A DNA stretch of 49,516 bases from Asparagopsis taxiformis (taxonomy: Eukaryota; Rhodophyta; Florideophyceae; Bonnemaisoniales; Bonnemaisoniaceae). The DNA is taken from the NCBI GenBank assembly GCA_030407315.1, contig JALQPE010001759.1:1-49516 (forward strand), given 5' to 3'. The notes beneath the pieces are model-generated. The model had not been told where the DNA came from and did no database searches. It worked only from the letters and a program-made list of their open reading frames with translations. The position numbers and the translations under genes are program-made. Shown here piece after piece: positions 10,324-19,955 of the stretch (positions within the stretch are counted from its first letter, which is position 1; each line of letters opens with the position of its first letter).

Positions 10324-10568
10324 GGTCACGAAAGATGTTTTCATTTCGACTACAAATAAAGCTACGTTCCAGAGTTGAAGTATATCATATAATGCAGCAT
10401 GTCCAGCCACCATTAGTCCAGGGTGAAACCTATTGAGCAGTACTCGCCTGTCAAAAACCAATCGTTCACACTCTAGGTGCACTTCGTCCGAGCAGTGAAC
10501 CTGACTGCTTGGATGCTGTTATGCGTGCAGATGCAAAATACACGACCAAGTTGAAATGGACGCCCGGT
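10324..10568 (+). other. 3' flank of the methyltransferase-SET gene
   Basis: Contains the candidate poly(A) signal AATAAA at 10355-10360, 32 bases after the stop. Nothing else is recognised before repeat copy C. Confidence 0.45.
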
Positions 10569-10800
10569 GGATGTCCAGCTCAGTTGCATTGCTGTCCAGC
10601 CCAGAAATTCTACAATTCAGGGCAGAAAAAAATATTGCAAAAAACATCGATTTCAGCGGGTCGATTGTGCCGTACGGCACACCCCCATCTCAAAAACATG
10701 TTCACATGTGCATGTTTTTGAGAATAGCCCAAATTTTAATTCAAATCAGGACGTCTTCCGGACATAGGGGTGCTCGCGGCCTAGCTCGACAGCTGTAATT
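10569..10800 (-). repeat. Repeat copy C: right terminal-inverted-repeat-like end
   Basis: This is the reverse complement of the copy A type. Read from the outer end (10800 inward) it shows AATTACAGCTGTC, AGCTAGG, a CGAGCACCCCT stretch, the CCTGATTTGA core, the same 12-base stem-loop and the 14-base palindrome, and ends at CAGCTCAGTTGCATTG-like sequence. With copy A it bounds 5.57 kb that contains the methyltransferase-SET gene. The coiled-coil gene starts only 183 bp beyond the outer end. Confidence 0.7.
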
Positions 10801-10983
10801 GTACCTCATTAAATACTGTTGATGACTGCCTACCGTATACAATCTGGGCTGTTGGCGTATTCTCCGGTACTTGACCTGACCTGAACGTTCATCGCAGACC
10901 GTTGTGGTTACCGACACTATACAGCAATCTTTTTTGTATCTCGTGCAACTCAATCGTTCCATCGCTTCCGGGAAAGCTTCATT

Positions 10984-13268
10984 ATGCCGCCGCGTATTGC
11001 GAAGAAAGCTCCAAAGCCTCCGGGCCTCCAGAAAACCCGGTCAGCAGCTGCTGTATCGAGTGCCCGACAATCCCGTGCGAAGAAGCGGTCTGGGCCTACC
11101 GGCAGCATTGAACCGCGGTCCGGTAGTCGCAAGACGGACCGGCGCAGAACTGGGGATCCGCAGCGAGAAAGTGAGGAAGGAGGAACGGCGCGGAGAGAGA
11201 TGGGGCTTGACCGAGGCAAGCGTGCTCGCAGGGACAGTGAACATCATGATGATGACATGATAGTGGCTCAAAACATGTTGGAATTGCGGCAGAGTGCTAT
11301 GGCAAAGGTAGTTCCTCCCGGGTTGGCAGATGCGGAGGTGCTGCAGACGGAGTCCCAGCCGGGGGTTCCCGAGACACTGGAGGCTGTGACCCCCACTGCG
11401 CCAACTATGCCGAGTACATCAGCCCCAGCAGGTAATGCAGTCAGGGACCCGAGGATAGCGGCAAGGGATGTTGTTTCTGAGCAACGTTCACAGGATGCCA
11501 ACTATCATCGGCGGTCAGGTGGTACTGAGGGGAGAGAGCAGCCGGAGTGCGGGCCTCGTCACAACAGACTGTCATTGGTGCCAAATATGCGCGTAACGCC
11601 CCCGCGACGTCAGGCTATTGGCGATGGAGGACATCATATTCCCGATAGCGTGCGAGATGGGGGGACGGTGAGGGCAGAGAGGTTGCATCCGCCGGAATCC
11701 ATCGATTTAATGGCGAGTCGCATCAATGCGCAGAAGAAGAAGATCGCGGAGCTGGAAAAAAAGTGTTTAGCCAGGACATAGCAAACAAGGCGCTCACCAC
11801 GGAGATAGTTGCGTTGGAGGCTAAGGTGAAGACTCTGCAGGCGGAAAATGCCAGCCTTACTGCAATTGCGAGAACAGGTAGAATCAGTGATCACGGTGGC
11901 GGTAAGTCGAAAATACAGAAAGCCATTCCTGTGAAATACCTTGGAGTTCTTAGGGCGGTTGAGGAAAACCTGACAAAGTGGTGCAAGAACGAGACTATGG
12001 AGCTGGACCCTATAGCGGAACAAACGCAGAGACGTTGGACTGGACGTACCATCGAGGTAGAGCCGGTAGAAGGGACACTTTGGAGCGAAAACGGTGTAGG
12101 ATATATTGCTACCCCTCCGGGCTATATCATCAAGAATCTGCAGTGGTATACACCTTCGTACAGAGACGAGAGTGATCTGCTGAATGACTTGGTGCGACAC
12201 GTACTGCGTCAAAGTCCGTGGTGTGATGTGTTTTCCGATGAGGAGCAGCGTGTGTGCTGTCAAGAGGCTGTGGCGGGGAGCAAGGAATTGAAAGTGAAGG
12301 TGACGCAGAAACTGTCCGACGTGATGAGTGCACGGAAGCGTAATGCGAGGGACAGATTGTTCGGTTCGCTGGGGTACACGAAATTAATGTCTAGATGCAC
12401 GATGCTGACGACGCGAGCTGAGATGGACGAGCGAGAGGATCAAAAGCGCGAAGCGTCTGAGAAGCTTTTGAAACGGGAAAGTAACGGTGATTTGGATATG
12501 GGGAGGTGGCGAACGGCACCGTTCTCAGAGCTGCGATACAGCAAAGGCATGGTTCCTGACAGCTTCGAAATGGAAGTGAATGGTGATGCATGGTTTAACA
12601 ACCGAGTAGCTGTGAATGTGCTGGACATCTTCAGGGGTTATTCGATACGACCAGAACAAGTAATGGACATAGAGACGAGCATACTAACGCTGGCGCGCCT
12701 GGATGCTTGGCTAGTGACTACTGTGGAGTGTTTGGATGAACCGAAGGGGAAAGGAGGTGCACGGCAGAAGGAGTTTACAAGGCGGTACAGTCAATATGTG
12801 GGGGTAGCTTTTCAGCAATTAGTTGGTATGGTGGTGTACTGCATGTCTTGTCTCCAAGGCTCGCAAGCAAGGGAAGAAACGGACGTTGTCGAGAGCGAAC
12901 AGCGGACTAGTGCACAGTCACGGCATGTGTTTGCAAGCCGTACTGTGACGAGAGAGGCTGTTGAAGTGTGGCAAAGCGGAGAGGGGTCTGGAATTGTTCA
13001 TGTCGTTGATGATGTAAACCGCTGCTCATCACTTGTTCTAGTGTCCGAGGATTGGATTCAATCGCATATTACGTCAAACCTCGGTGCTGTAATGGATTGT
13101 GTGATTGCGCAAGGACTAATTGGCGCAGAACTTTTCGTCGTTGACCCATATGCTGGACACCTGAGTGCAAACCTGAATGTCGAAATCAATGCCCCACAGT
13201 ATGGGGGCATGGAGCGGCGCCATGCAGCCACTGCTGATAACGGTTTTGGCGTAATGGAGGATGGTTGA
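10984..13268 (+). CDS. Coiled-coil protein of unknown function with candidate -1 frameshift
   Basis: Two overlapping frames form one likely protein of about 760 residues. The first (10984-11781) is basic, rich in Ser/Arg/Pro and ends in a coiled coil (INAQKKKIAELEKK). The second frame is -1 relative to it, starts exactly where the first codes GAA AAA AAG (11755-11763) and continues the coiled coil (TTEIVALEAKVKTLQAEN). The heptamer A_AAA_AAG is in the right phase for -1 slippage. The C-terminal 450 residues are well formed (for example SARKRNARDRLFGSLGY and a Cys-containing region near 12840) but match no family I recognise. It converges on the Plavaka-like transposase with only 77 bp between stops, so it may be that element's second gene. 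A one-base error in the seven-A run is the alternative to programmed frameshifting. Confidence 0.65.
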
Positions 13269-13345
13269 AATTAGTGCAGTAAATGTGACGTTGACTAGAA
13301 GGTTTATCATGTAGTACATTATCAATAGAGTGCTGCGATTTAGAT

Positions 13346-16300
13346 TTATTCTTCTTCATTATCATCTGTGAACTGGTAATCAGTGTTGGTGTAGAAGCGG
13401 TTGAGATAGAAACGGTGGTCCGACCAGTGCATTTGTTTCGTAAATGGCTTGACTGGAAAGTTACTTCGTACGATGTGCACGGTGCCAGATATAGTAGATG
13501 CAGGAATGAGGTCAAACCAAGGACCACCTGCACTGTGGGATGCAGTGTCATTGCTGTCAACGGATCCGTTGTCCGGGTCCCATGTGGACCACTTTAAACA
13601 AATGCACCCAAGTGATTTTTCCACAGCGGTTTTTGGGGCAAAGCAGGTCATATACTGAACGAAAGCGAGTTCTACAGGTTGAAACAGGTTTGGAGACTGC
13701 AGGCGTACCAGTGCCAGGACGCGCCCTACCCATATGGTTCTGTAGTCATCGGCAGTTCCGGAGATGACGACAAAGGAGTACTGCGATCTCTTTGCGGGGC
13801 CGAACGATGAAGTTGCAAAGACGCGCTGCTGCTTGTGCCTCGACACGTTTGTGGGGCGAAGCATGCCACTGTGCGGGTCAAAGTCGTCGGCATCTGGGAC
13901 GTACCCTCCCATGACGTAGGCGGACTTTACCACGGTGACGGAAATGTCCATGTCATGTATTGGAGGGCCTTCTGCCGTGGCGCGCAGTCTAGCGAGGGTG
14001 AGGAACGCTTGTGCAGCTGTGTCACCGAGTTGCTGGAATAGCGTTATGGTGCCAGACGGGAACGAGGAGTTGTGCAGAGGCAAAAGAGTGGCAGGATCGG
14101 GCTGTCCGTCGATATCTGCAACGAGGAGGGTTGCATCGGGCAGCAGGGAGGCAAAGTCGTGCAGTGCAACGGTGAATCCGTCGCGAACGAGTACTGCACC
14201 GTCTGTGGGCGATATCATGCGTGCGTTTCCCAATGTGTTCGATGGGGTGTGACCAGTTGGAGTGGCCAAGGAGAATTCCATGTGGCGAATAGTCTCTTCC
14301 ATGGCTGTGGAGCGCCTTCGAGAGGTTTTCCTATAACTCTGTTTGAACAGAAGATGCGAGTGTTCGTAGGGGCCTGCATCAATGTGTTCCAGGGCGCCAT
14401 ATCTCTGCAAGTCACCGGGAAGATGGTCTAGAAGATGGAACTTGAAAGTTTTGAGACCTGTGGTGTGGAATGGGCCGAGGGTGGAGAGCATTGATTGTTT
14501 GAAATAGGAAATGGAGTTCTGGAGGCTTTCTAGTTCGGCGGCAGTCCAGTGCTTGATGCGACCGCGTTTCATGACCCATGCGACGAGGTCAGAGTATTGC
14601 GTGCAGATGGAAGTGAGGGGGGCTGTATCTACTTCGTCACAGCATGTGTCAATGAATGCTGCGATGAAAGGGAACACCATGTCGACATGGTGATAGTCTT
14701 TGGCTGCGAGCATGCCGCGTATGCCGTCCTCCGTGAAGAGGCCGTTCAAATTGGTGCCCTTCTCACCCTTGGAGAAGTCGACATGAAGACCGGTGATGTA
14801 GTAGTCGCGTTCGATAGCGGACAGAATGCTGTTTGAGCCGGCGAGGATGGATTTTTTCACCTTCTTGAAGGTGCGAGGTGTCCCGGAATGGGAGGCAGTG
14901 GTGGTGGTGAGGTCTGGGGAGCTGAGGCGGTGGACAATGCACTGTTTGATGAGCTTTGAGATGCCGAGGTGGAGATTGTGCAGAGGCTCGAAGGAGAAAA
15001 TGTTGTAGGGGTCTAGGGGACTGTTGGTGGGTAAAAGAGCGGTCGATTCGAGGACAGAGTGTTGTTCGAGGAGGGAGAGAGCTTCGAGCGGAGCAGTTGT
15101 ATGCTCCTGAGCGCTCTCTTGGCGTGCAGAGCGTGTATCATCGAGGGAGCGGGGCTGGTGTGGCGCGCTGGATTCAAGTTGAGTGGCGGGGATGTAGCAG
15201 CGGTGGCAGGGATGTGTGGTGGTAGTGCTGTTGCGAGTGCATGACAGCTCTTTGGCCTCTGGAAAGTCGCAGCAATAATTGGCTAGGATGGGAAAGCATT
15301 GGCGGGCAGTTGCAGTGGAGTCTGTGCAGGGGAACCCGGAAGAGAACGCGGTGGATAGGGACGAAAACACTTTTTCGAGTGCTTTATGAAGAATATCAAT
15401 TTTGCGAGCGCGACTAGCAGAACTAGAGGTTGTCGGCATTTCATCACCGAACAAGGCGTTGGACGAAGGGTTAACAATGTACGGAAGATACCCGACGATG
15501 GTGAGGCCGGTACGGATGCAGTGGCGACGGAGGGGGGCGGAGAAGTTGAGCAGTGTGACGTGTATGGGGTATGCGACGATTGCGGAGCTCTTGAGGCTTG
15601 TGCTGCTCTTGTCGGAGTACACTTGGAGGAGGCCGGCAAAGGAGGAAGGTGTGGGATCAGTTTCCTCTGCCCATACGACCTGTGGATCTTCCGAGAGCTG
15701 CACGCGCTGTCTAGTAACCTGGTGCAGCGTTTTCGCGAATTCTGTGTGTAGGGGATGAGAAAATATTGCGGTGCCGTCTGGGGCGGTCTGTGGGGAGGGG
15801 TGGAAGAGAGTATTTTGGTCGTTAGCCAGTGCTAACTGCCTGCGGAGCATGTCGACTGGGTCGCGGAGGTACAGCTGTGCCGAGTACTTACCAGTTTTGT
15901 CTGGAATGATGTGGCTCTTGTAACCTTCGGTGCGGAAATGTGTTTCGACCATGGAAGCGGTAACGTGGCGACATTCTTCTACGGTGCGAACGGCGCTGTT
16001 GAACTTTTCTAGGGAGAATGCGGGGTCTTGTAGGATGGTGATGACTTCGCTCACGCGGCCAGCGCCGGCCTTGTACTCGAGGGTTGTGAGACTGGCGGCG
16101 AGGGATTGCACGAGGAGGTCTGCGCGGGAGGGGGTTGAGGTTGGTGGCAGTGAAGCGTCACAGGGTGAGTCGCTGGAGGAAGCACGACCAGATTCTGGGT
16201 CTGGGGAGCTGGGTTGCGGGGAATCATGGTCGCCGTTTCGAGCAGGCTCATGGGTGACGGCAGGGACACGAGCGTTGTTGAAATGTTGGGGAGAGGGGTT

Positions 16301-16387
16301 GAAACGGTAGCGACACGTTCGCTCATGCAGCGCGAGCGCATAAGCATCTACGCAGTAGTAGAAGCACCCTTCATACTTGCATTCCAT
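13346..16387 (-). CDS. Plavaka-like (CACTA-related) DNA transposase
   Basis: An intact protein of 1013 residues from the ATG at 16387. The N-terminus is a zinc finger (Cys3, Cys8, His21, Cys25), as in this transposase family. After a Ser/Pro-rich linker come the family's recognisable blocks: HVTLLNFSAPLRRH with LTIVGYLPYI, then QCFPILANYCCDFPEAKELSC followed by PCHRCYIP, a PLHNLHLGISKLIKQC block, and YGALEHIDAGPYEHSHLLFK with SYRKTSRR, equivalent to the YGTTDN..TE..H..FAKDAYR region of fungal Plavaka proteins. These enzymes cut and paste DNA with a DDE-type active site in the nucleus. The stop overlaps a poly(A) signal (AATAAA, minus strand, about 13348-13343). Length fits the family. I could not find matching terminal inverted repeats, so element limits are open. 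Confidence 0.85.
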   Translation of the reverse strand: MECKYEGCFYYCVDAYALALHERTCRYRFNPSPQHFNNARVPAVTHEPARNGDHDSPQPSSPDPESGRASSSDSPCDASLPPTSTPSRADLLVQSLAASLTTLEYKAGAGRVSEVITILQDPAFSLEKFNSAVRTVEECRHVTASMVETHFRTEGYKSHIIPDKTGKYSAQLYLRDPVDMLRRQLALANDQNTLFHPSPQTAPDGTAIFSHPLHTEFAKTLHQVTRQRVQLSEDPQVVWAEETDPTPSSFAGLLQVYSDKSSTSLKSSAIVAYPIHVTLLNFSAPLRRHCIRTGLTIVGYLPYIVNPSSNALFGDEMPTTSSSASRARKIDILHKALEKVFSSLSTAFSSGFPCTDSTATARQCFPILANYCCDFPEAKELSCTRNSTTTTHPCHRCYIPATQLESSAPHQPRSLDDTRSARQESAQEHTTAPLEALSLLEQHSVLESTALLPTNSPLDPYNIFSFEPLHNLHLGISKLIKQCIVHRLSSPDLTTTTASHSGTPRTFKKVKKSILAGSNSILSAIERDYYITGLHVDFSKGEKGTNLNGLFTEDGIRGMLAAKDYHHVDMVFPFIAAFIDTCCDEVDTAPLTSICTQYSDLVAWVMKRGRIKHWTAAELESLQNSISYFKQSMLSTLGPFHTTGLKTFKFHLLDHLPGDLQRYGALEHIDAGPYEHSHLLFKQSYRKTSRRRSTAMEETIRHMEFSLATPTGHTPSNTLGNARMISPTDGAVLVRDGFTVALHDFASLLPDATLLVADIDGQPDPATLLPLHNSSFPSGTITLFQQLGDTAAQAFLTLARLRATAEGPPIHDMDISVTVVKSAYVMGGYVPDADDFDPHSGMLRPTNVSRHKQQRVFATSSFGPAKRSQYSFVVISGTADDYRTIWVGRVLALVRLQSPNLFQPVELAFVQYMTCFAPKTAVEKSLGCICLKWSTWDPDNGSVDSNDTASHSAGGPWFDLIPASTISGTVHIVRSNFPVKPFTKQMHWSDHRFYLNRFYTNTDYQFTDDNEEE

Positions 16388-16999
16388 GTCGAGTTTTGAC
16401 GCAAAAGGGAGGATTGCGAGCTGAACAGGGGAGACTGTGCCGTCCAGATGCGACCAATTTTATTTTTGTGGTGCTTTCGAGACTTGGAATGTAACGTGTT
16501 CGTTCGTAGTTTTGTGGGTAGTAGTTTTGTGCTCACTCCAGCTGACATCCCAACGGTGGAATTTAACCGAGAGTTCAATCATTTCCAACTGTTACATCAC
16601 ATTGCGTGCTGGCAACGTGTGCATGGAAGGACGAACGACTGCCCTGGGAGATGAATTTTCAATTAATTCATTTGTAATAATAAACTTTTTTATTTCCGAA
16701 CTTCGTGGAATCTGAATGTGCTTTACAGCGGATATGCCACGGATCATGTAAGGAAAGCAAATGGATTCTCATATATATGATTATATGTTTATATTCGTTG
16801 TTCTCGATCCGGATCTCATTGTTCGGGGAATCAGAGACCATGGCTTGGGCCATACTCAATCTCACTGCCGGCGATGATTTCGAGTATGCACAGCAAGACT
16901 TAAGCGGACGCTGAAAGCTGTCCGGTCGACGCCGCAGGCTCCACTCCGCCCTCATCACCGACTGAGATTCTTTGACCGCCTTTGCTTTGTTTAGTGTAG
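16388..16999. other. Upstream flank of the transposase gene
   Basis: Expected to hold the transposase promoter and one end of its element. It is AT-rich around 16660-16800. No gene, TATA box or terminal repeat is convincing. Confidence 0.35.
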
Positions 17000-18100
17000 A
17001 GGATGGACGAAGGTACGTGCGCGAATCTTGAGGGTATGCATTGAGGGAAGCGTGGGTTTTGAGTCTGACTATTTCCGTTGATGCGATATTTTTCATTGGA
17101 AGCCTGTTGACTCATGGTGTGTATTGAGCGGAGGATGGAAGAGAGGTACGTGAAGTTTTGAAAGTATGCTGTGAGGGAAGGTTGGTTTTGAGTCTGACTG
17201 TTGTGGTTGATTCCGATGTTGTGTAGATGATGCAGGAATGTTGATGACGGAAGGTAAGTTTCATTGAGTGCCAAGATGTGCTTTGCGAAGATATGGACTG
17301 CTGACTATGATTATTATTCATTGCAAGGTTTTTGGATCATGGTTTGTATTGTGTGTAGGATGGATGAGAGGTACATTTGCGAGTTCTCAGGGTATGTAGC
17401 GAGGGAAACGTTGGTTTTCAATCTGACTGTTGCGATTGAATCCGATGTTGCGTAGGTGATGGAGGAATAGTGATGACGGAAGGTAAGTCACATTGGGCGC
17501 CCAGACCGGTTGTGCGAAGATGCGGAATGCTGACTACTTTTCTTGGCTACACGATTACGTGATTTATGGTTTTTATTGTGTGCAGGATGGAACAGGTAAA
17601 GTAAGTGTGCGAGTTTTGAAAGTAAGCAGCGAGGGAAGGTTGGTTTTGAGTCTGACTATTTCCGTTGATGCGATATTTTTCATTGGAAGCCTATTGAGTC
17701 ATGGTGTGTATTGTGTGGAGCGAAGGTAAGTGTGCGAGTTTTGAAAGTATGCTGTGAGGGAAGGTTGGTTTTGAGTCTGACTGTTGTGGTTGATTCCGAT
17801 GTTGTGTAGATGATGCAGGAATGTTGATGACAGAAGGTAAGTTTCACTGAGCACCAAGACTTGTTTTGCGAAGATATGGACTGCTGACTTTGATTATTCA
17901 TTGCAAGGTTTTTGGATCATGGTTTGTATTTTGTGTAGGATGGATGATTCACTCATCCTCTCGGAGAGGTAAGTAAGGGAGTTTCTAGGATATCTGTCGT
18001 GGTAAGCGTTGCTTTTGAATCTGACTGTTGGGGTTGATGTTTTGTATGTGATGCAGGAGTGGTGAAGCAGGAACGGCAGGACTGAAGGAGAGTGAAGAAG
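17000..18100 (+). repeat. Degenerate tandem array with repeated splice-site-like motifs
   Basis: The anchor GGTTTTGAGTCTGACT or a close variant recurs near 17055, 17189, 17418, 17645, 17768 and 18013, with spacings alternating around 125-135 and 225-245 bp. Units also share TGATTCCGATGTTG, a GATGATGCAG acceptor-like box, and the 18-base segment GAATGTTGATGACGGAAG followed by GTAAGT (17236-17259), repeated near 17465 and 17819. GTAAGT recurs in six places. No open frame runs through the array. It may be a decayed satellite or a duplicated intron/exon block. Confidence 0.65.
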
Positions 18101-18410
18101 GGATGTAGGAAGATGGGGAATGAAGCTGTGAGGTGTTTCTGGTATGTGTATATTTTGGGGCATACGATAGAAGTGAGAGTGGGTTTCAAGTGGTGTAAGA
18201 TTTTGCTGACCATGTTCGTGTTTGATGTCTTGATAATTTAATGGGCTGGGGTGGTGTCGAGGAAAGCGGGGATGGAATTGGGAAGGAGCGTATGTTGTGT
18301 AATCTAGGTCGTGAGGGTTCTTGAAGTATGTGCGGATGGTGGTGCATGGCGTTCGGATGGTAGGGAGAACGCGATAGTGAGGGAGATGGGTGATCGACGA
18401 TATGCTGACA
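18101..18410. other. Non-coding stretch, no gene seen
   Basis: G/T-rich on the plus strand and compositionally like the preceding array, but I see no clear repeat unit. Confidence 0.35.
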
Positions 18411-18414
18411 GGTA

Positions 18415-18530
18415 TTTTGTATTCTGGCTGGATACGTATTTCGTATTCTGGCTGGATACGTATTTCCTATTCTAACCGGGTATTTATTTCCTATTCTGAC
18501 CAGATATGTATTCCCTATTCTAGAGAGACG
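18415..18530 (+). repeat. 27-bp imperfect tandem repeat, about five copies
   Basis: The unit is close to ATTCTGGCTGGATACGTATTTC; the copies diverge progressively to the right, ending at CCCTATTCTAGAGAGACG. Confidence 0.75.
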
Positions 18531-18647
18531 TATTGTATACGAGCAGTTTCCTAAATGAGAGAATAAAATACGGTCCGATATGGGCCCTGAATTTACCATC
18601 CGCTGTAATTTCTTCCCTCCCGGTTTTCGCTGATATATTGTATACTG

Positions 18648-18776
18648 GATGTCGGGTCCTAGTATTCCGCCATATGTACTAGAGAAAGTGGATGTCGGGT
18701 CCTAGTATTCCGCCATATGTACTAGAGAAAGTGGATGTCGGGTCCTAGTATTCCGCCATATGTACTAGAGAAAGTG
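18648..18776 (+). repeat. 43-bp tandem repeat, three nearly perfect copies
   Basis: Units begin GATGTCGGGTCCTAGTATTC at 18648, 18691 and 18734, and each ends TACTAGAGAAAGTG. The near identity of copies implies recent amplification. A related TAGGACCC...GTACTAGAGAGA segment appears at 18852-18873, after the hairpin. Confidence 0.9.
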
Positions 18777-18825
18777 GACGTCCGCATCCAAAAAATTTTT
18801 ATTTTTTTTTGGACGCGGACGTTCA
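18775..18825. repeat. Hairpin with 21-23 base arms
   Basis: TGGACGTCCGCATCCAAAAA is followed, across an A/T-rich loop, by TTTTTGGACGCGGACGTTCA, giving long complementary arms with two mismatches. A third copy of the arm, TGGACGTCCGCGTCCA, lies at 18874-18889, right before the truncation point of element 2. This could be a foldback or MITE remnant. Confidence 0.7.
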
Positions 18826-18914
18826 TTTGTTCTAGTAAATCTCGGGGCCGACTAGGACCCGTACTAGAGAGACTGGACGTCCGCGTCCACTTCCGAAAAC
18901 ACAGACGAAGGACG

Positions 18915-19193
18915 AGAAGTAATCGGACGCGAACTTGGCAAAGGCCTGACGTTCGGCTGCCTTGTTGGCCTGGGCGTAGCGCCTCCCTCGGCGACGACTT
19001 CTATCACCTCCTCGGTGTCGGCCGGCATAGCTCCCTTTGGGGACGGGCCGGCGGCCTTCGATGACTCACCTTCGCGTGACGGCGGATTAACCAATGACGG
19101 TTTGACACTAACCACTGGGGTGGAAGGCTTCGGGGAAGCAGGCGATTCAGCCGGAACAGAGTCGCGCTCTTGTGCGCTTGCCCTGGTAGGGGG
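18915..19193 (-). pseudogene. Element 2 antisense ORF, distal fragment
   Basis: Minus-strand frame coding a Ser/Pro/Thr-rich segment (TRASAQERDSVPAESPASPK and onward) that is nearly identical to element 3 at 40281-40560. Its proximal part is at 31545-31852, because element 1 was inserted between them. At 18914/18915 homology to the element stops abruptly and the tandem-repeat/hairpin DNA begins, so element 2 lost everything beyond this point, including gag, pol and 5' LTR. Confidence 0.85.
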
Positions 19194-19876
19194 TGTCGTA
19201 CCGCCTGGCGGCCCTCCCAATCTGAGCGTGTCGCTTCCCTATTGGGTACCCACTTAAGGGATGTGCCAATCACAAGGCACCAGCCAACTGGGCGTGTTTC
19301 CTGTAATTGGGACAAGCGCAAGGCTGCAAATACCCCACTCGGGCCTATCGGCCCCGGCCAAGACCCCACAAGGGGCAAACTTTAACTTAGGCTGATCAGC
19401 CATACATTACAATGTAAGCCTACTGGCAATAACCTCGCGGGTAGGCGGGCGCCAGTAACTGGGTTCTGATTGGTCACTAACTGGATATTTATTCCTAACC
19501 ACTAACCCTAGCTTACAGTAGACTTAGTATAAAACGGCCACTGGAATAGCCAGTAGGCACGGTTTCTAGAGTAACGTAAACTCAAGTGGAATTACGACCC
19601 ATTGGAACAGTGTTTGCATACCTAGTGTTTAACCCTCTCAGGGACAACCTTAGGGTTAGCTAACAGCTCGACGGATTACGTCACTCGCTCCATCTATACG
19701 CCCCTAGCGTGAGCATTCCTATTCGCCTAACCCCTTCCGGGTAGCGATCCCCTTCTCTCATACGAAACTACCCGCTGGGTATACTATAAGGTTCATCTGC
19801 TCTACCACTTCCTCTACCGAGGCTCGGGACACCTGTCGGGTGGTTTGCCGCTCTAGCGGATTTTCTACCTGCTACA
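19194..19876 (+). repeat. 5' LTR of element 1
   Basis: Starts TGTCGTACCGCC and ends CTACCTGCTACA (TGT...ACA). It contains a TATA box, AGTATAAAACGG, about 335 bases from the left end, and matches the 3' LTR at 30856-31538 in length. Confidence 0.95.
19528..19534 (+). promoter_or_regulatory. LTR TATA box
   Basis: TATAAAA in a region conserved in every LTR of the family (also 31190-31196, 32688-32694 and, on the minus strand, 39137-39131). It would place the retroelement transcript start about 25-35 bases downstream, dividing U3 from R. Confidence 0.65.
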
Positions 19877-19877
19877 T

Positions 19878-19895
19878 TGGTCTCTCGACCTAGAA
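19878..19895 (+). other. Primer-binding site of element 1
   Basis: TGGTCTCTCGACCTAGAA begins one base after the LTR end and starts with TGG, as expected for pairing to the CCA end of a tRNA. The same 18 bases occur at the PBS of element 3 and, in reverse, at 84-101. Confidence 0.75.
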
Positions 19896-19955
19896 CCTTG
19901 TACCCTCGGGTAACTCTCTTTGAGAGAACTCCCCCCTTCTCATATCACTCCCACG

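Noticed and set aside
10915..10924. CACTATACAG as left end of a CACTA-type element
   Set aside because: No matching CTGTATAGTG is found beyond the transposase gene, and no target duplication is seen.
17000..18780. CRISPR-like array
   Set aside because: Repeat units are long, degenerate or contiguous without unique spacers, and the DNA is eukaryotic.
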